Origin: Pontibacter coccineus
GTDB lineage: Bacteria; Bacteroidota; Bacteroidia; Cytophagales; Hymenobacteraceae
Reading direction: 5' to 3'
Length of the DNA: 64,000 bases
NCBI RefSeq assembly: GCF_030546575.1
Contig: NZ_JAUOTN010000006.1
Location: forward strand, 217,984 to 281,983
Translations under genes and position numbers: made by a program
Shown here: positions 51,910 to 61,170 of the stretch, one piece after another
Position numbering within the stretch: the first letter of the stretch is position 1
How the letters are laid out: every line of letters starts with the position of its first letter
Notes under the pieces: generated by a model
Seen by the model: the letters and a program-made list of their open reading frames with translations, nothing else
Database searches by the model: none
Told to the model about the DNA's origin: nothing

Positions 51910-52551
51910 TCAGTTATTCTCTTTTATTAAGCTAAACAGCTTCTTCAGCTTCTCCATATCCTTCAGCCCCGGCTCCAGTTCAAAGCCACTGTTCACATCT
52001 ATGGCGAAAGGTTTGGGACGTAGCTTTTCGAACTCCTTGCTCTGCAGATTTTCCAGATTGAGGCCGCCGCTCAAAAAATAAGGTATAGGTGAGAAGTAGC
52101 CCTTCATCATTTCCCAATCGAAGACAGTGCCATTGCCACCGTAGTTGTTGCCGCGGGTGTCGAAGAGGAAGTAATCGCAGTAGCGTTCGTAGAGCAAGGT
52201 GTTCTCAAAGGAAAAGCGATCGTCTACCGAAAAGGCTTTGATCAGGCGTATACTAGCCTCCTGCAAGTCCCGGCACTGGCCGGGCGTTTCACGACCGTGG
52301 AGTTGCACCAGATCCAGACCATATTTCTGGACTATATCTCGAATAACTTCAGTCGTTTCATTTACAAACACCCCAACTTTCTCTATACCTGCCGGCAATT
52401 CAGTTAAAAGCTCCGGAGTTATGGAACCTTCGCAGTAGCGTTTGGAGCCTTCATAAAAAATAAAGCCCATGTAGTCGGGTTGCAACGCGGCTACCTGCCG
52501 GATGTTATCCGGGTCGCGCATGCCGCAAACTTTTATTTTCAGGTCTTTCAT
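51910..52551 (-). CDS. trpF: Phosphoribosylanthranilate isomerase
   Basis: 213-residue barrel. IKVCGMRDPDNIRQVA carries the catalytic Cys, DLVQLHGRET follows, and the catalytic Asp is in YFLFDTRGNNYGGNG. FLSGGLNLEN binds phosphate. Preceded by trpC with an 18-base gap. Confidence 0.94.
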   Translation of the reverse strand: MKDLKIKVCGMRDPDNIRQVAALQPDYMGFIFYEGSKRYCEGSITPELLTELPAGIEKVGVFVNETTEVIRDIVQKYGLDLVQLHGRETPGQCRDLQEASIRLIKAFSVDDRFSFENTLLYERYCDYFLFDTRGNNYGGNGTVFDWEMMKGYFSPIPYFLSGGLNLENLQSKEFEKLRPKPFAIDVNSGFELEPGLKDMEKLKKLFSLIKENN

Positions 52552-52569
52552 TATGGATGTGGTACGAGC

Positions 52570-53394
52570 CTATTGCTGTGCCTGCTCAAGCGAAACGTTC
52601 TGTTGCAGCTGACGCAGCTGGCGGATAAACTCAGCGGCGGCACGTTCCGGTCTGCCGTCTGCCATAAAGGTCTCCCCGATCAGGAAACCATTGTACCCCG
52701 CCTCCTGCAGCTCAATTAACGTTTCCGGCGACTTCAATCCGCTTTCAGATACTTTGGTCATACCTGCCGGAATGTATTGCGCTAACTCCAGAGACAAAGC
52801 CACGTCCGTCTGGAAAGTCTGGAGATTGCGGTTGTTGACGCCCACAATGGTCACCTCTTCACACAGAGAAGCCTCCAGCTCCTGCCGGGAATGTACCTCT
52901 AACAAGACTTCCAGCCCGAAAGAGCGTGCGAAGGCGGCCAGTTGCTTTAGCCTGGTTGGCTCCAGTGCCGCCGCGATCAGCAAAATGGCATCGGCGCCGA
53001 TAGACTTGGCTTCCACGATCTGATACTCGTCAACTGTAAAGTCTTTTCTTAGGATCGGGCAGTAATTATACTTACGGGCGATCATCAAATCTTCATTCTT
53101 ACCTCCAAAAAAGTGGGTGTCCGTCAGGATAGAAAGTGCCGAAGCGCCCGCCTGCATGTAGCCGATGGAGGTGCGCTCCACTGACACGTAAGGATTAATA
53201 TCGCCTTTGGAAGGGGATTTGCGCTTGATCTCGGCAATGATGCCGCTCTTATCCGGTCGCAACAGGTAGCGCTCCAGCGACAGACAAGGTGTTTCGAAGT
53301 AGAGGCTTTTTTCCAGCAATTTCACCGGGTAAAGCGCCTTGCGTTCCTCAACTTCTTTATATTTATGGGCGATTATCTGGTCGAGTATGTTCAT
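52570..53394 (-). CDS. trpC: Indole-3-glycerol phosphate synthase
   Basis: 274-residue barrel closing the indole ring. GIIAEIKRKSPSKGDINPY holds the catalytic Lys and Glu, ILRKDFTVDEYQIVEAKSIG the second Lys, and VTIVGVNNRNLQTFQTDV is the next family block. VSESGLKSPE binds phosphate. A separate protein from TrpF here. A 45-base gap separates it from trpD. Confidence 0.95.
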   Translation of the reverse strand: MNILDQIIAHKYKEVEERKALYPVKLLEKSLYFETPCLSLERYLLRPDKSGIIAEIKRKSPSKGDINPYVSVERTSIGYMQAGASALSILTDTHFFGGKNEDLMIARKYNYCPILRKDFTVDEYQIVEAKSIGADAILLIAAALEPTRLKQLAAFARSFGLEVLLEVHSRQELEASLCEEVTIVGVNNRNLQTFQTDVALSLELAQYIPAGMTKVSESGLKSPETLIELQEAGYNGFLIGETFMADGRPERAAAEFIRQLRQLQQNVSLEQAQQ

Positions 53395-53439
53395 GTTTTT
53401 CAGATTTACAGATTTGGGTATTTATTGAAGTTAAAACGA

Positions 53440-54450
53440 TCAGGCCGTCACCAACTTTTGGTCGTTTATCAGCTTGCTAAATAAGGTATAGGCCCTGCCT
53501 GATTGCAGTGTTTCTTTAGCCAGCGCTACGGCATCAGGTATAGCTGTTTCCGGACGCGCACAGTTGATGGCCATACCTGCGTTAGCGGCTACCACATCGG
53601 TTTGGGCAGCTGTGCCCTCGCCTTTCAGCACCTTTAGGAAGATCTCAGCGGACTCTGCTATACCTGCTCCCCCTTTGATCTGGCTGTGCTCCAGACGGCC
53701 AAGTCCCAGATCGCTGGCATCAAGCAATTGCTCTTTGCTGTCTGCGATCACTTTGAAGGGACTTGTGAGGGAGATTTCGTCATAACCGTCCAGGGTATGG
53801 AGGATGCTATACCTGATGTCGGGCTGTTGCTGGTAGAGGTAGCCAAACATGCGGGCCAGCTCCAGACTGAACACGCCCACCAGCTGTTTCTTTGGGAAAG
53901 CAGGATTCACCATCGGACCAAGCATATTGAAGAACGTCTTCACGCCGAGGTCCTTGCGGATCGGGCCGACACTCTTCATGGCCGGATGGAAAAGGGGTGC
54001 ATGCAAAAAGCAAATGTTATACTCGGCAATGCTGCGCTCCAGTTTATCGGTGTCGGTGGTGAACTGTATACCCAAGGCCTCCAGCACGTTGGATGAGCCG
54101 CAGGAAGAAGAGACACCATAGTTGCCGTGCTTGGCCACCGCAACACCATTGGCCGCTGCCACAAAGGAAGATAGCGTAGAAATGTTAAAGGTATCCTTGC
54201 CATCGCCACCCGTACCGCACAGGTCAATCGGGTCGTAGGCGTCCAGCTCCACCCGATGGCAGAGGTCCAGCAAGGCATTGCGGAAACCCTCCAATTCCTC
54301 CACTGTAATGCTGCGCATCATGTAGACTGTCAGGAAACTCGATATCTGGCTTTGGTTATACCTGCCCGCGGCAATGTTCTTCAGCACCTCCCGCGCCTGC
54401 TCCCGGCTCAGCGTTTTATGTTCAAATAAGTGGTTTAGTATTTCTTTCAT
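53440..54450 (-). CDS. trpD: Anthranilate phosphoribosyltransferase
   Basis: 336-residue enzyme. PRPP site DLCGTGGDGKDTFNISTLSS (about 78), VAKHGNYGVSSSCGSSNVLE (anthranilate/phosphate, about 106) and GPIRKDLGVKTFFNMLGPM with NPA following. Start at the ATG at 54450 (MKEILNHLFEHKTLS); the frame extends to 54483 but adds 11 residues without family support. Separate from TrpG, not fused. Confidence 0.95.
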   Translation of the reverse strand: MKEILNHLFEHKTLSREQAREVLKNIAAGRYNQSQISSFLTVYMMRSITVEELEGFRNALLDLCHRVELDAYDPIDLCGTGGDGKDTFNISTLSSFVAAANGVAVAKHGNYGVSSSCGSSNVLEALGIQFTTDTDKLERSIAEYNICFLHAPLFHPAMKSVGPIRKDLGVKTFFNMLGPMVNPAFPKKQLVGVFSLELARMFGYLYQQQPDIRYSILHTLDGYDEISLTSPFKVIADSKEQLLDASDLGLGRLEHSQIKGGAGIAESAEIFLKVLKGEGTAAQTDVVAANAGMAINCARPETAIPDAVALAKETLQSGRAYTLFSKLINDQKLVTA

Positions 54451-54493
54451 TTTTCTTTGCCTATCAAGTAGCTCGACTTTCAACTCTTAACTT

Positions 54494-55057
54494 TTAACTA
54501 TTCAACCAGTTCTCAATCATCTCCCGCCCGTATTCTGTGAGTACTGATTCCGGGTGAAACTGCACGCCACGCACATCAAAGTCGCGGTGGCGTAGCGCCA
54601 TGATGTTGCCGGCTTCATCCACAGCCGTTGGCACCAGACAGTCGGGCAGGTTTTGCGCAACCAGCCAGGAATGATAGCGACCCGTGTTAAATTGTTGAGG
54701 GAGGTTTTGGAAGAGCGCCTCTTCCTTGCAAACTACTTCAACAGGCGTAGCGATGCCGTGCCATACCTGGTTGCTGTTAAGTAATTTGCCGCCGTACACC
54801 TCACCTATTGCCTGATGCCCGAGACATACTCCGAACAGGCTTTTGTTTGGGCCAAACTCCCGGATGATCTCCTTCAGTAAACCGGCCTCGTCCGGTATAC
54901 CGGGGCCCGGTGAGAGCATGATCTTCTCGAATTGAGCCACTTCCTCCAGGCTAATCCTGTCGTTTCGTCGCACGGTCACCTCAGCGCCAAGTTCCTGCAA
55001 AAGGTGCACGAGGTTGTAGGTGAAGGAGTCGTAGTTGTCGATTACCAGAACATTCAT
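54494..55057 (-). CDS. trpG: Anthranilate synthase component II (glutamine amidotransferase)
   Basis: 187-residue class-I amidotransferase. VLVIDNYDSFTYNLVHLLQE at the N terminus, SPGPGIPDEAG (about 53), nucleophile Cys in LFGVCLGHQAIGEVYGG (about 79) and VRGVQFHPESVLTEYG with the His-Glu pair. Only one base separates its start from the trpE stop. It may also serve as PabA, since no other copy is in the window. Confidence 0.95.
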   Translation of the reverse strand: MNVLVIDNYDSFTYNLVHLLQELGAEVTVRRNDRISLEEVAQFEKIMLSPGPGIPDEAGLLKEIIREFGPNKSLFGVCLGHQAIGEVYGGKLLNSNQVWHGIATPVEVVCKEEALFQNLPQQFNTGRYHSWLVAQNLPDCLVPTAVDEAGNIMALRHRDFDVRGVQFHPESVLTEYGREMIENWLNS

Positions 55058-55058
55058 A

Positions 55059-56468
55059 TTAGTTGATCTCCTGTGCTAAGGTGAGGGCTTTTCGCAAAGC
55101 CATTAGTTTGTTGTCCACTTCCTGCAATTCGCTGTTTTCGTCTGATGCCGCCACAATACCGGCTCCGGCCTGGTAAAAGAGTTTGTAGTCCTTGCTGAGG
55201 AAGGACCGGATCATGATGGCGCTGTTGAAATTGCCGTTGAAGTCCATGAAACCGATGCAGCCTCCGTAAAAAGAGCGGTTGGTGGTTTCGTACTGATCGA
55301 TCAGTTGCATGGCCTTGTACTTGGGGGCACCCGAAAGCGTACCTGCCGGGAAAGTGCTGGCTACCATCCGGAGCGAATCTTCCTGTTTGTGCAGCTGCCC
55401 GGACACCTTTGACACCAGGTGAATGACGTGCGAGTAAAATTGTATCTCCCGGAAAGTTTCTACCTCTACCTGATGGCCGTTTCGGCTCAGGTCGTTGCGG
55501 GCCAGGTCCACCAGCATCACGTGCTCGGCATTCTCTTTCGGGTCGGCTAAAAGCTCTTCAGCCAGGGCAGCATCGGCAGTATCGTCACCGGTCCGGCGAA
55601 AAGTGCCCGCTATCGGGAAAATACTGGCCTTGCCGTCTTTGATCACCAGCTGCGCCTCTGGCGAGGAGCCGAATATCTTGAAGCTGCCGTAGTCAAAATA
55701 AAACAGGTAAGGCGAGGGATTAACAGAGCGGAGCGCCCGGTAGACGTTAAAGTCATCGCCCTGAAAGGCCTGCTCAAAGCGGCGGGAAAGCACCAGTTGG
55801 AAAACATCGCCTCGGAAACAATGCGACTTTGCCCGCTTGATGTTCTGCAAAAAACCTTCCCGACTGATGTTACAAGCCTCCTCGCCTATCGACCTAAAGG
55901 TATAGCTCGGAATGTTGCGGCTGTTGAGCAATGCCTCCAACTGTGCGATGCCATGCTCTTCTTCCGTCCCATAGGTATGCGAGAAGATGAAGGCCTCGTT
56001 GGTAAAATGGTTGATGGCAATAATGTAGCGGTAAACGGCATAGTACAGGTCGGGCATCTGCTGACGGTCGGCTCTCAAATCAAGGTTGATGTCTTCGAAA
56101 TAGCGCACGGCATCATAGTTCATGTAGCCAAACAAGCCATTGCTGATAAAGTTGAAGCTATTTTGGCCGGTCTCAAATCTACAGGCAAAATCCGATAGCC
56201 TGGCAGGTATGTTTACATCCTTGTCGATTGGCGTGGAGGTGAGCTGGCCATCAGGAAATGCTTCCGTCAGGACTTCATTCTCCGCCTTAATGCTCGCCAT
56301 TGGACTGCAGCAGATGTAAGAGAAGCTGTTCTCCGCCCCGTGGTAGTCTGAACTCTCCAGCAGAATGCTATTCGGGAAACGGTCGCGCAGCTTCAGGTAT
56401 ACACTCACCGGTGTGAGCGTGTCGGCCAAAAGGCGTTTATGCGTCGTTGTGATCTTATACTTTGTCAT
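55059..56468 (-). CDS. trpE: Anthranilate synthase component I
   Basis: 469-residue chorismate-utilising enzyme, first in the trp operon. The N-terminal half includes LLESSDYHGAENSFSYICCS, the region where the LLES element takes part in tryptophan feedback binding. The C-terminal half has the chorismate-binding blocks IFPIAGTFRRTGD, ENAEHVMLVDLARNDLSR, VSKVSGQL and ASTFPAGTLSGAPKYKAMQ. Feedback inhibition plus attenuation by the upstream leader gives two-level control. The terminator at 56492-56525 lies 23 bases before its ATG. Confidence 0.96.
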   Translation of the reverse strand: MTKYKITTTHKRLLADTLTPVSVYLKLRDRFPNSILLESSDYHGAENSFSYICCSPMASIKAENEVLTEAFPDGQLTSTPIDKDVNIPARLSDFACRFETGQNSFNFISNGLFGYMNYDAVRYFEDINLDLRADRQQMPDLYYAVYRYIIAINHFTNEAFIFSHTYGTEEEHGIAQLEALLNSRNIPSYTFRSIGEEACNISREGFLQNIKRAKSHCFRGDVFQLVLSRRFEQAFQGDDFNVYRALRSVNPSPYLFYFDYGSFKIFGSSPEAQLVIKDGKASIFPIAGTFRRTGDDTADAALAEELLADPKENAEHVMLVDLARNDLSRNGHQVEVETFREIQFYSHVIHLVSKVSGQLHKQEDSLRMVASTFPAGTLSGAPKYKAMQLIDQYETTNRSFYGGCIGFMDFNGNFNSAIMIRSFLSKDYKLFYQAGAGIVAASDENSELQEVDNKLMALRKALTLAQEIN

Positions 56469-56491
56469 CTTTCAGATAGAATTAAAAACAA

Positions 56492-56525
56492 AAAAGCCTG
56501 CTGTTCAGGCGAACAGCAGGCTTTT
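56492..56525 (-). terminator. trp attenuator terminator
   Basis: A 15-bp perfect stem AAAAGCCTGCTGTTC with its complement, loop AGGC/GCCT, followed on the minus strand by TTTTTTGTTTTT. Its promoter-proximal arm includes GCTGTTC, which can pair instead with GTGAACAGC of the leader ORF (56575-56583). Confidence 0.9.
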
Positions 56526-56547
56526 ATACCTTTGGCTATAGACTATA

Positions 56548-56637
56548 CTATTTCTTCATAATATACATAGCAGGGCTGTTCACGGAACTTTGCGTAACGT
56601 GCCACCACCATGCAGTATGAAGAAAATTTTGGATCAT
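56548..56637 (-). CDS. trpL: trp operon leader peptide with three consecutive Trp codons
   Basis: A 29-residue ORF: MIQNFLHTAWWWHVTQSS and 11 more residues ending MKK. The TGG-TGG-TGG run is at 56602-56610. About 20 bases beyond it, still inside the ORF, lies GTGAACAGC, the antiterminator arm. If ribosomes stall at Trp codons this arm is free to pair with the terminator's 5' arm and transcription goes on into trpE; if they reach the stop it is covered and the terminator forms. This matches the Bacteroid-trp type of attenuation known in the phylum. Confidence 0.9.
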   Translation of the reverse strand: MIQNFLHTAWWWHVTQSSVNSPAMYIMKK

Positions 56638-56674
56638 GTGCTTTTTTGAAAGCAGGGACAAAAACCCTGTGTTG

Positions 56675-56705
56675 CAAAGGTAAAGGCTAAAGCGAGGAAT
56701 ACAAA
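56675..56705 (-). promoter_or_regulatory. trp promoter, TTTG-N19-TACCTTTG
   Basis: On the minus strand TTTG (56705-56702), 19 bases, then TACCTTTG (56682-56675): an exact fit to the Bacteroidota consensus. The leader ATG is 37 bases downstream. The his promoter at 62268-62238 has the same -7 octamer and the same spacing. Confidence 0.75.
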
Positions 56706-57020
56706 TTCTTTCGGCAATATTTTTCTGATCGTATGGTCCAGGATACCCCTCCAGAGTCTCTGAACAAGCACTGTAGGTTGCCAGACCAAGTGCACGGAGT
56801 CGGGCATTGGGAGAAAGTATTCCATATTTGGGAATCAAGGCAATCCTCACCGGAGGCATCCTCTGCAATTAACCTTTGTTTGCCAGTTATTTGGAGCATC
56901 TTACCAAGCTGACGTTGATTGGGTCTGGTTTTTGAGAAGTATCAATTCCACTTGTATGTATTTGTCCCTGGTCAATGGTTTAGTATGGCACCTGGATGGA
57001 GCAAACAGGGATAGAGCGGA

Positions 57021-57446
57021 ATGTATCTGAGAGAGTTTATGAAATTGATTAGAAACGAAATTTTACATCGACAAAGTAATATTCTCATTGAATTCAACCA
57101 TATAGAGGGTTGGCTGTATGTTAATTGGCGCGGCTACCAAAATTATGACACCGTGGTGGCTGGCTGTGAAAGAATTCTGGAAATTCTGATGGAATTGAAC
57201 TGCACCAAAGTACTAAACGACAATACGAACGTGGAAGGGATCTGGTCAGGGGCATCCCGGTGGGTGGGCCAGGACTGGCTCCCGAGGATGCAGGCTGCCG
57301 GGCTGGAGTGCTTTGCCTGGGTATACTCTCCCAGCGCATTTAGCCGACTTTCTGCTGACAAAACACTCAATTGCACAGAAGACCAAAGCTTTATCAGAAC
57401 TTTTGATGACATAGAGGCAGCCAGCGACTGGTTGCGCGCCTGCTGA
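57021..57446 (+). CDS. Hypothetical protein, 141 aa (STAS/SpoIIAA-like size)
   Basis: Soluble 141-residue protein. ILIEFNHIEGWLYVNWRGYQ, then CERILEILMELNCTKVLNDN and SRWVGQDWLPRMQAAGLECF suggest an alternating alpha/beta domain like the SpoIIAA-like proteins of Bacteroidota; no catalytic motif. A second ATG at residue 7 (MKLIRNEIL) is a possible start. It is divergent from the trp leader and convergent with hisB. The 383-base region 56638-57020 contains the trp promoter and otherwise nothing recognisable. Confidence 0.65.
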   Translation: MYLREFMKLIRNEILHRQSNILIEFNHIEGWLYVNWRGYQNYDTVVAGCERILEILMELNCTKVLNDNTNVEGIWSGASRWVGQDWLPRMQAAGLECFAWVYSPSAFSRLSADKTLNCTEDQSFIRTFDDIEAASDWLRAC

Positions 57447-57473
57447 ATAGCAACCAACCGCTTACAACCAGAT

Positions 57474-57507
57474 AAAAGGCTGACTGTTAACTTACAGTCA
57501 GCCTTTT
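57474..57507. terminator. Bidirectional terminator between the hypothetical gene and hisB
   Basis: 14-bp perfect stem AAAAGGCTGACTGT with its complement and a 6-base loop; T-runs on both sides (TTTTTATTT rightward, TTTTATC leftward). It ends the hisGDCB operon. Confidence 0.9.
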
Positions 57508-57521
57508 TATTTACAGTGCAT

Positions 57522-58616
57522 TTACAAAGTCCCCTTGGTGCTAGGTATAGAGTTGTCATCCGGATTGCGCTTCACAGCTACCTGTATCGCTTTGGCGAAC
57601 GCCTTGAAGATCGCCTCGATCTTGTGGTGTTCATTCTGCCCCTCGGCTTTCACGTTGAGGTTACACTTGGCCGCGTCGCTGAACGACTTGAAAAAGTGAA
57701 AGAACATCTCTGTCGGCATGTCCCCTACCTTCTCGCGCCTGAAATCAGCCTCCCAAACTATCCAGGGCCTTCCGCTAAAATCAATGGCCACCTGGGCCAG
57801 CACATCATCCATCGGCAGCAGGAACCCATAGCGGCTAATCCCTTTTTTATCACCCAGGGCTACCAGGAAGGCTTCTCCCAGGGCTAGGCCGGTGTCTTCG
57901 ATGGTATGATGCTCATCGATGTGCAGGTCGCCTTTCACCTGTATGCTCAGGTCCAGTTTGCCGTGCTTGGCAAGCTGCTCCAGCATGTGGTCAAAGAAAC
58001 CAAGGCCGGTGTGAATGTCCATTTTGCCCGTTCCATCCAGGTTCAGCTCAATGGCAATATCCGTCTCATTTGTCTGGCGCCTGATCATGGCACGTCGCGC
58101 CGGTAGTTTCAGGAAAGTATAGATCTCGTCCCAGTCGCTGGTGCTCAGGGCAGCTTCTTCTACCGTGTTCTCACCTATAAATATAGCCCTAGCTCCCAAG
58201 TTTTTAGCCAGCCGCACATCCGTCAGCCTGTCTCCTATCACGTAAGAGTTTGCCAGATCATACTCCCCCGACAGGTATTTTTTCATCATACCTATACCTG
58301 GCTTTCTGGTCTCCAAACCTTCATGCTCAAAGCTCCGGTCAATCAGGATGTCCGCGAATGCTATACCTTCTCCTTTCAGTATATCGAGCATCTTGTTTTG
58401 ATATGGCCAGAAAGTGTGCTCCGGGTAGGAATCGGTGCCGAGTCCATCCTGGTTGGTTACCATGACCAACTCGTAATCAAGTTCCGTGTAGATCCTGTGG
58501 AGGTTGCGGATCACTTTTGGCAAGAACTCGAATTTCTCAAAAGAGTCAACCTGGAAATCCGTTTTCGGCTCTACCAGTATGGTGCCGTCCCGGTCTATGA
58601 ATAATGCTTTTTTCAT
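57522..58616 (-). CDS. hisB: Bifunctional histidinol-phosphatase / imidazoleglycerol-phosphate dehydratase
   Basis: 364-residue fusion. The N-terminal HAD phosphatase (about 1-165) has the nucleophile in [13 protein letters not shown] and the Lys/Asp region [12 protein letters not shown] and [12 protein letters not shown]. The C-terminal dehydratase (about 175-364) has the manganese-binding His pairs [19 protein letters not shown] and [20 protein letters not shown], and [17 protein letters not shown] with [14 protein letters not shown]. Start at the ATG at 58616. It is last in the first his operon; hisH, which normally follows, lies 12 kb away. The 219-base gap 58617-58835 shows no feature. 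Confidence 0.95.
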   Translation of the reverse strand: MKKALFIDRDGTILVEPKTDFQVDSFEKFEFLPKVIRNLHRIYTELDYELVMVTNQDGLGTDSYPEHTFWPYQNKMLDILKGEGIAFADILIDRSFEHEGLETRKPGIGMMKKYLSGEYDLANSYVIGDRLTDVRLAKNLGARAIFIGENTVEEAALSTSDWDEIYTFLKLPARRAMIRRQTNETDIAIELNLDGTGKMDIHTGLGFFDHMLEQLAKHGKLDLSIQVKGDLHIDEHHTIEDTGLALGEAFLVALGDKKGISRYGFLLPMDDVLAQVAIDFSGRPWIVWEADFRREKVGDMPTEMFFHFFKSFSDAAKCNLNVKAEGQNEHHKIEAIFKAFAKAIQVAVKRNPDDNSIPSTKGTL

Positions 58617-58835
58617 ATTTTTTCGTATCACGTTTCGCGACACATGTATCTCGATATCATCAGAATTAACTGCACTTTAGACTACCCGACAAATGATCAT
58701 TTACAAACGAGGCATCAGATTGCAAATCCGAACAAACAGTCTGGCAGCAACTCAAAAGCCTTAATTCCCTTGTCTTAAGTCCTTTATCTGGTCATCACTG
58801 AAGGCATCCTGTTACTTGATACGTGTGTCTTGCTA

Positions 58836-59885
58836 TTAAATTTTAAAACTTGCTATAGCCTGAAACAGCTGTTGATTCTCTTCTGTGGTGCCAATGGATA
58901 TCCGCAGGCAGCCCTCACAACCGGGCAAACTGGAACGGTTGCGCACCACAATACCCTGCTCCAGCAAATAGGTATAGAGTCGGTTGGCCTCTTTTACCTT
59001 CACCAGCAGGAAGTTGGCGTCTGATGGGTATACCTTTTCCACGGCGTCGAGAGTCGGAAGCGCCTGCACGAGCATTTCCCTCTCCTGCACGATCTCCTCG
59101 ATCATGTAGGCCAGTTGCTCCGTTTGTTCCAATGCCTTTAATGCCAGCTCCTGGGTGGCTTCGTTTATATTATAGGGTGGTTTGATCTTGTCGAGCAGCG
59201 CGACGATCTCTTCCGAGGCAAAGGCCATACCCAGTCGCAGGCCAGCCATACCCCAGGCTTTGGAGAAAGTTTGCAGCACGACAAGGTTCGGGTAGTCTGC
59301 TAATCGGGTAGTCCAACTCGGCGCATCAGCAAAGTCGATGTAGGCTTCGTCTACTACCACCAGTCCGTCGAAATTATCCAGCAGGGTTTCGATACTTTCC
59401 GCTTCGATCAGGTTACCTGTCGGGTTGTTAGGTGAGCAGACGAAGATCAGCTTGGTCGTAGCCTTTACCTGACGCAGCACTTCCAGCACCGGAATTTGAA
59501 AGTTTGGCGTCAGCTGCACCGCGTCCAGCTGCACTTCGTTCAGATTGGCCGACACTTCATACATACCGTAAGTTGGCGGCAGGTGCAGCATGCTGTCCTG
59601 TCCCGGTCGGCATACCATCCGGAATAGCAAATCGATGGCTTCGTCAGATCCATTGCCCAGGAAAATCTGGGATGGCTTTATACCTTTTATACCTGCAATT
59701 TTCTCCTTTAGCTTTTTCTGGTGCGGGTCAGGGTAGCGGTTGTATCCTTCTCCGGCCAAACTTCCCAGGTTATTCTCGTTGGCATCCACAAAGACGCTGG
59801 CAGCCCCCTTAAACTCGTCCCGAGCTGAAGAATAGGCTTTCATTTTGAGTACGTTCGGACGTACGATTCTCTCCAGGTTAAACAT
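58836..59885 (-). CDS. hisC: Histidinol-phosphate aminotransferase
   Basis: 349-residue class-I/II PLP aminotransferase. PLP Lys in LQTFSKAWGMAGLRLGMAFA (about 204), FVCSPNNPTGNLIEAE (about 150) and VVVDEAYIDFADAP (about 173). FLGNGSDEAIDLLFRM binds cofactor phosphate. It overlaps hisD by eight bases. Confidence 0.95.
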   Translation of the reverse strand: MFNLERIVRPNVLKMKAYSSARDEFKGAASVFVDANENNLGSLAGEGYNRYPDPHQKKLKEKIAGIKGIKPSQIFLGNGSDEAIDLLFRMVCRPGQDSMLHLPPTYGMYEVSANLNEVQLDAVQLTPNFQIPVLEVLRQVKATTKLIFVCSPNNPTGNLIEAESIETLLDNFDGLVVVDEAYIDFADAPSWTTRLADYPNLVVLQTFSKAWGMAGLRLGMAFASEEIVALLDKIKPPYNINEATQELALKALEQTEQLAYMIEEIVQEREMLVQALPTLDAVEKVYPSDANFLLVKVKEANRLYTYLLEQGIVVRNRSSLPGCEGCLRISIGTTEENQQLFQAIASFKI

Positions 59886-61170
59886 TTTGCACCTCCTTCA
59901 ATCTGATACTTACGGCATTTTTGTGGGCTTCCAAACCCTCCGCGGTAGCCATTACCTCAATCGTTTTACCGATGTTTCGCAAGCCTGCCGGGGTGATGTG
60001 TTGAAACGTGATTTTCTTCACAAAGCTGTCGAGCGACACGCCACTGTAAGCCCGGGCATAGCCGTTAGTGGGTAAGGTGTGGTTCGTGCCTGAAGCATAG
60101 TCGCCCGCCGATTCCGGACTGTAGTTGCCCAGGAAAACCGAACCTGCATTGGTGATCTCGTCCAGCACCTCTTCAAAATTGCTGATAGACAGGATCAGGT
60201 GCTCCGGAGCGTATAGGTTTGAAAAGCGCAGCATCTCATCTACGCTGCCAAGCAGTATGCCCAAGCTGTTTTGTAAGGCTTTGGCGGCAAACTCTTTACG
60301 GGGCAAAACGTCCAGTTGTGCCTGAAGCTCCTGCGCTACGCTGTTTAGCAGCTGAGCAGAAGTGGTCAAGAGCACCACCTGCGAGTCAGCGCCATGTTCT
60401 GCCTGCGAAAGCAGATCAGCCGCCACGAAAGCTGGATTAGCTGAATCATCCGCCATTACCAGCACCTCCGATGGTCCGGCCGGCAGATCAATGGCAACGC
60501 CCGTCTTGCTGAGCATCTGCTTAGCCACGGTCACATACTGGTTTCCCGGTCCGAAAATCTTGTTCACGGCAGGTATAGACTCCGTGCCAAAGGCCATGGC
60601 GGCAATGGCCTGCGCACCGCCTACCTTGGCGATCTGATCTATACCTAGCAGTGAGGCCGTATAGCGTATGGCCGGATGGATGGATCCGTCCTTTGCCGGT
60701 GGCGTACACAAAATGACTTCCGGGCAACCAGCCAGTTTGGCGGGTACACCCAGCATCAGCAAAGTAGAGAACAGAGGCGCTGTGCCGCCAGGTATGTATA
60801 AGCCCACCCGATCGATCGGCACGCTCTTACGCCAGCAAGTCACGCCCGGCATGGTTTCCACTTGTTTAGGCTGCTCGGCCTGCTGCGCATGAAAAAGCTG
60901 TATGTTGCTATAGGCCTGCAGAATGGCTTCTTTCAGCTCAGCGGACAGTTCCGCTTCTGCCGTCGCGATCTCTTCCTGAGTATCAAAGAGGCTGGTCAGT
61001 TTCACACCGTCATACTTTTGCGTTAGCTCCTTCAGAGCAGCATCGCCTTGCTCCTGCACCAATTGGAAAGTCCGGGCTATACCTGCTTCCAGATCATCAT
61101 AATTTTGAGTGGGCCGCTTCACCAACTCCTGCCAGTCTGCCTGGGCCGGATATTCTATTTTGCGCATCAT
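59878..61170 (-). CDS. hisD: Histidinol dehydrogenase
   Basis: 430-residue zinc enzyme carrying out the last two oxidations. FGPGNQYVTVAKQMLSKTGV then IDLPAGPSEVLVMADDSANP are signature blocks; the zinc/catalytic residues lie in QAEHGADSQVVLLTTS and NHTLPTNGYARAYSGVSLDS. Two ATGs (61170, 61167) are possible; either overlaps hisG by four bases or one. Confidence 0.96.
   Translation of the reverse strand: MMRKIEYPAQADWQELVKRPTQNYDDLEAGIARTFQLVQEQGDAALKELTQKYDGVKLTSLFDTQEEIATAEAELSAELKEAILQAYSNIQLFHAQQAEQPKQVETMPGVTCWRKSVPIDRVGLYIPGGTAPLFSTLLMLGVPAKLAGCPEVILCTPPAKDGSIHPAIRYTASLLGIDQIAKVGGAQAIAAMAFGTESIPAVNKIFGPGNQYVTVAKQMLSKTGVAIDLPAGPSEVLVMADDSANPAFVAADLLSQAEHGADSQVVLLTTSAQLLNSVAQELQAQLDVLPRKEFAAKALQNSLGILLGSVDEMLRFSNLYAPEHLILSISNFEEVLDEITNAGSVFLGNYSPESAGDYASGTNHTLPTNGYARAYSGVSLDSFVKKITFQHITPAGLRNIGKTIEVMATAEGLEAHKNAVSIRLKEVQNV

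Noticed and set aside
56548..56868. 106-residue ORF upstream of trpE as a full gene
   Set aside because: The part before the ATG at 56637 lies upstream of the consensus promoter at 56675-56705 and has no protein-like character; only the last 29 codons make sense, as trpL.
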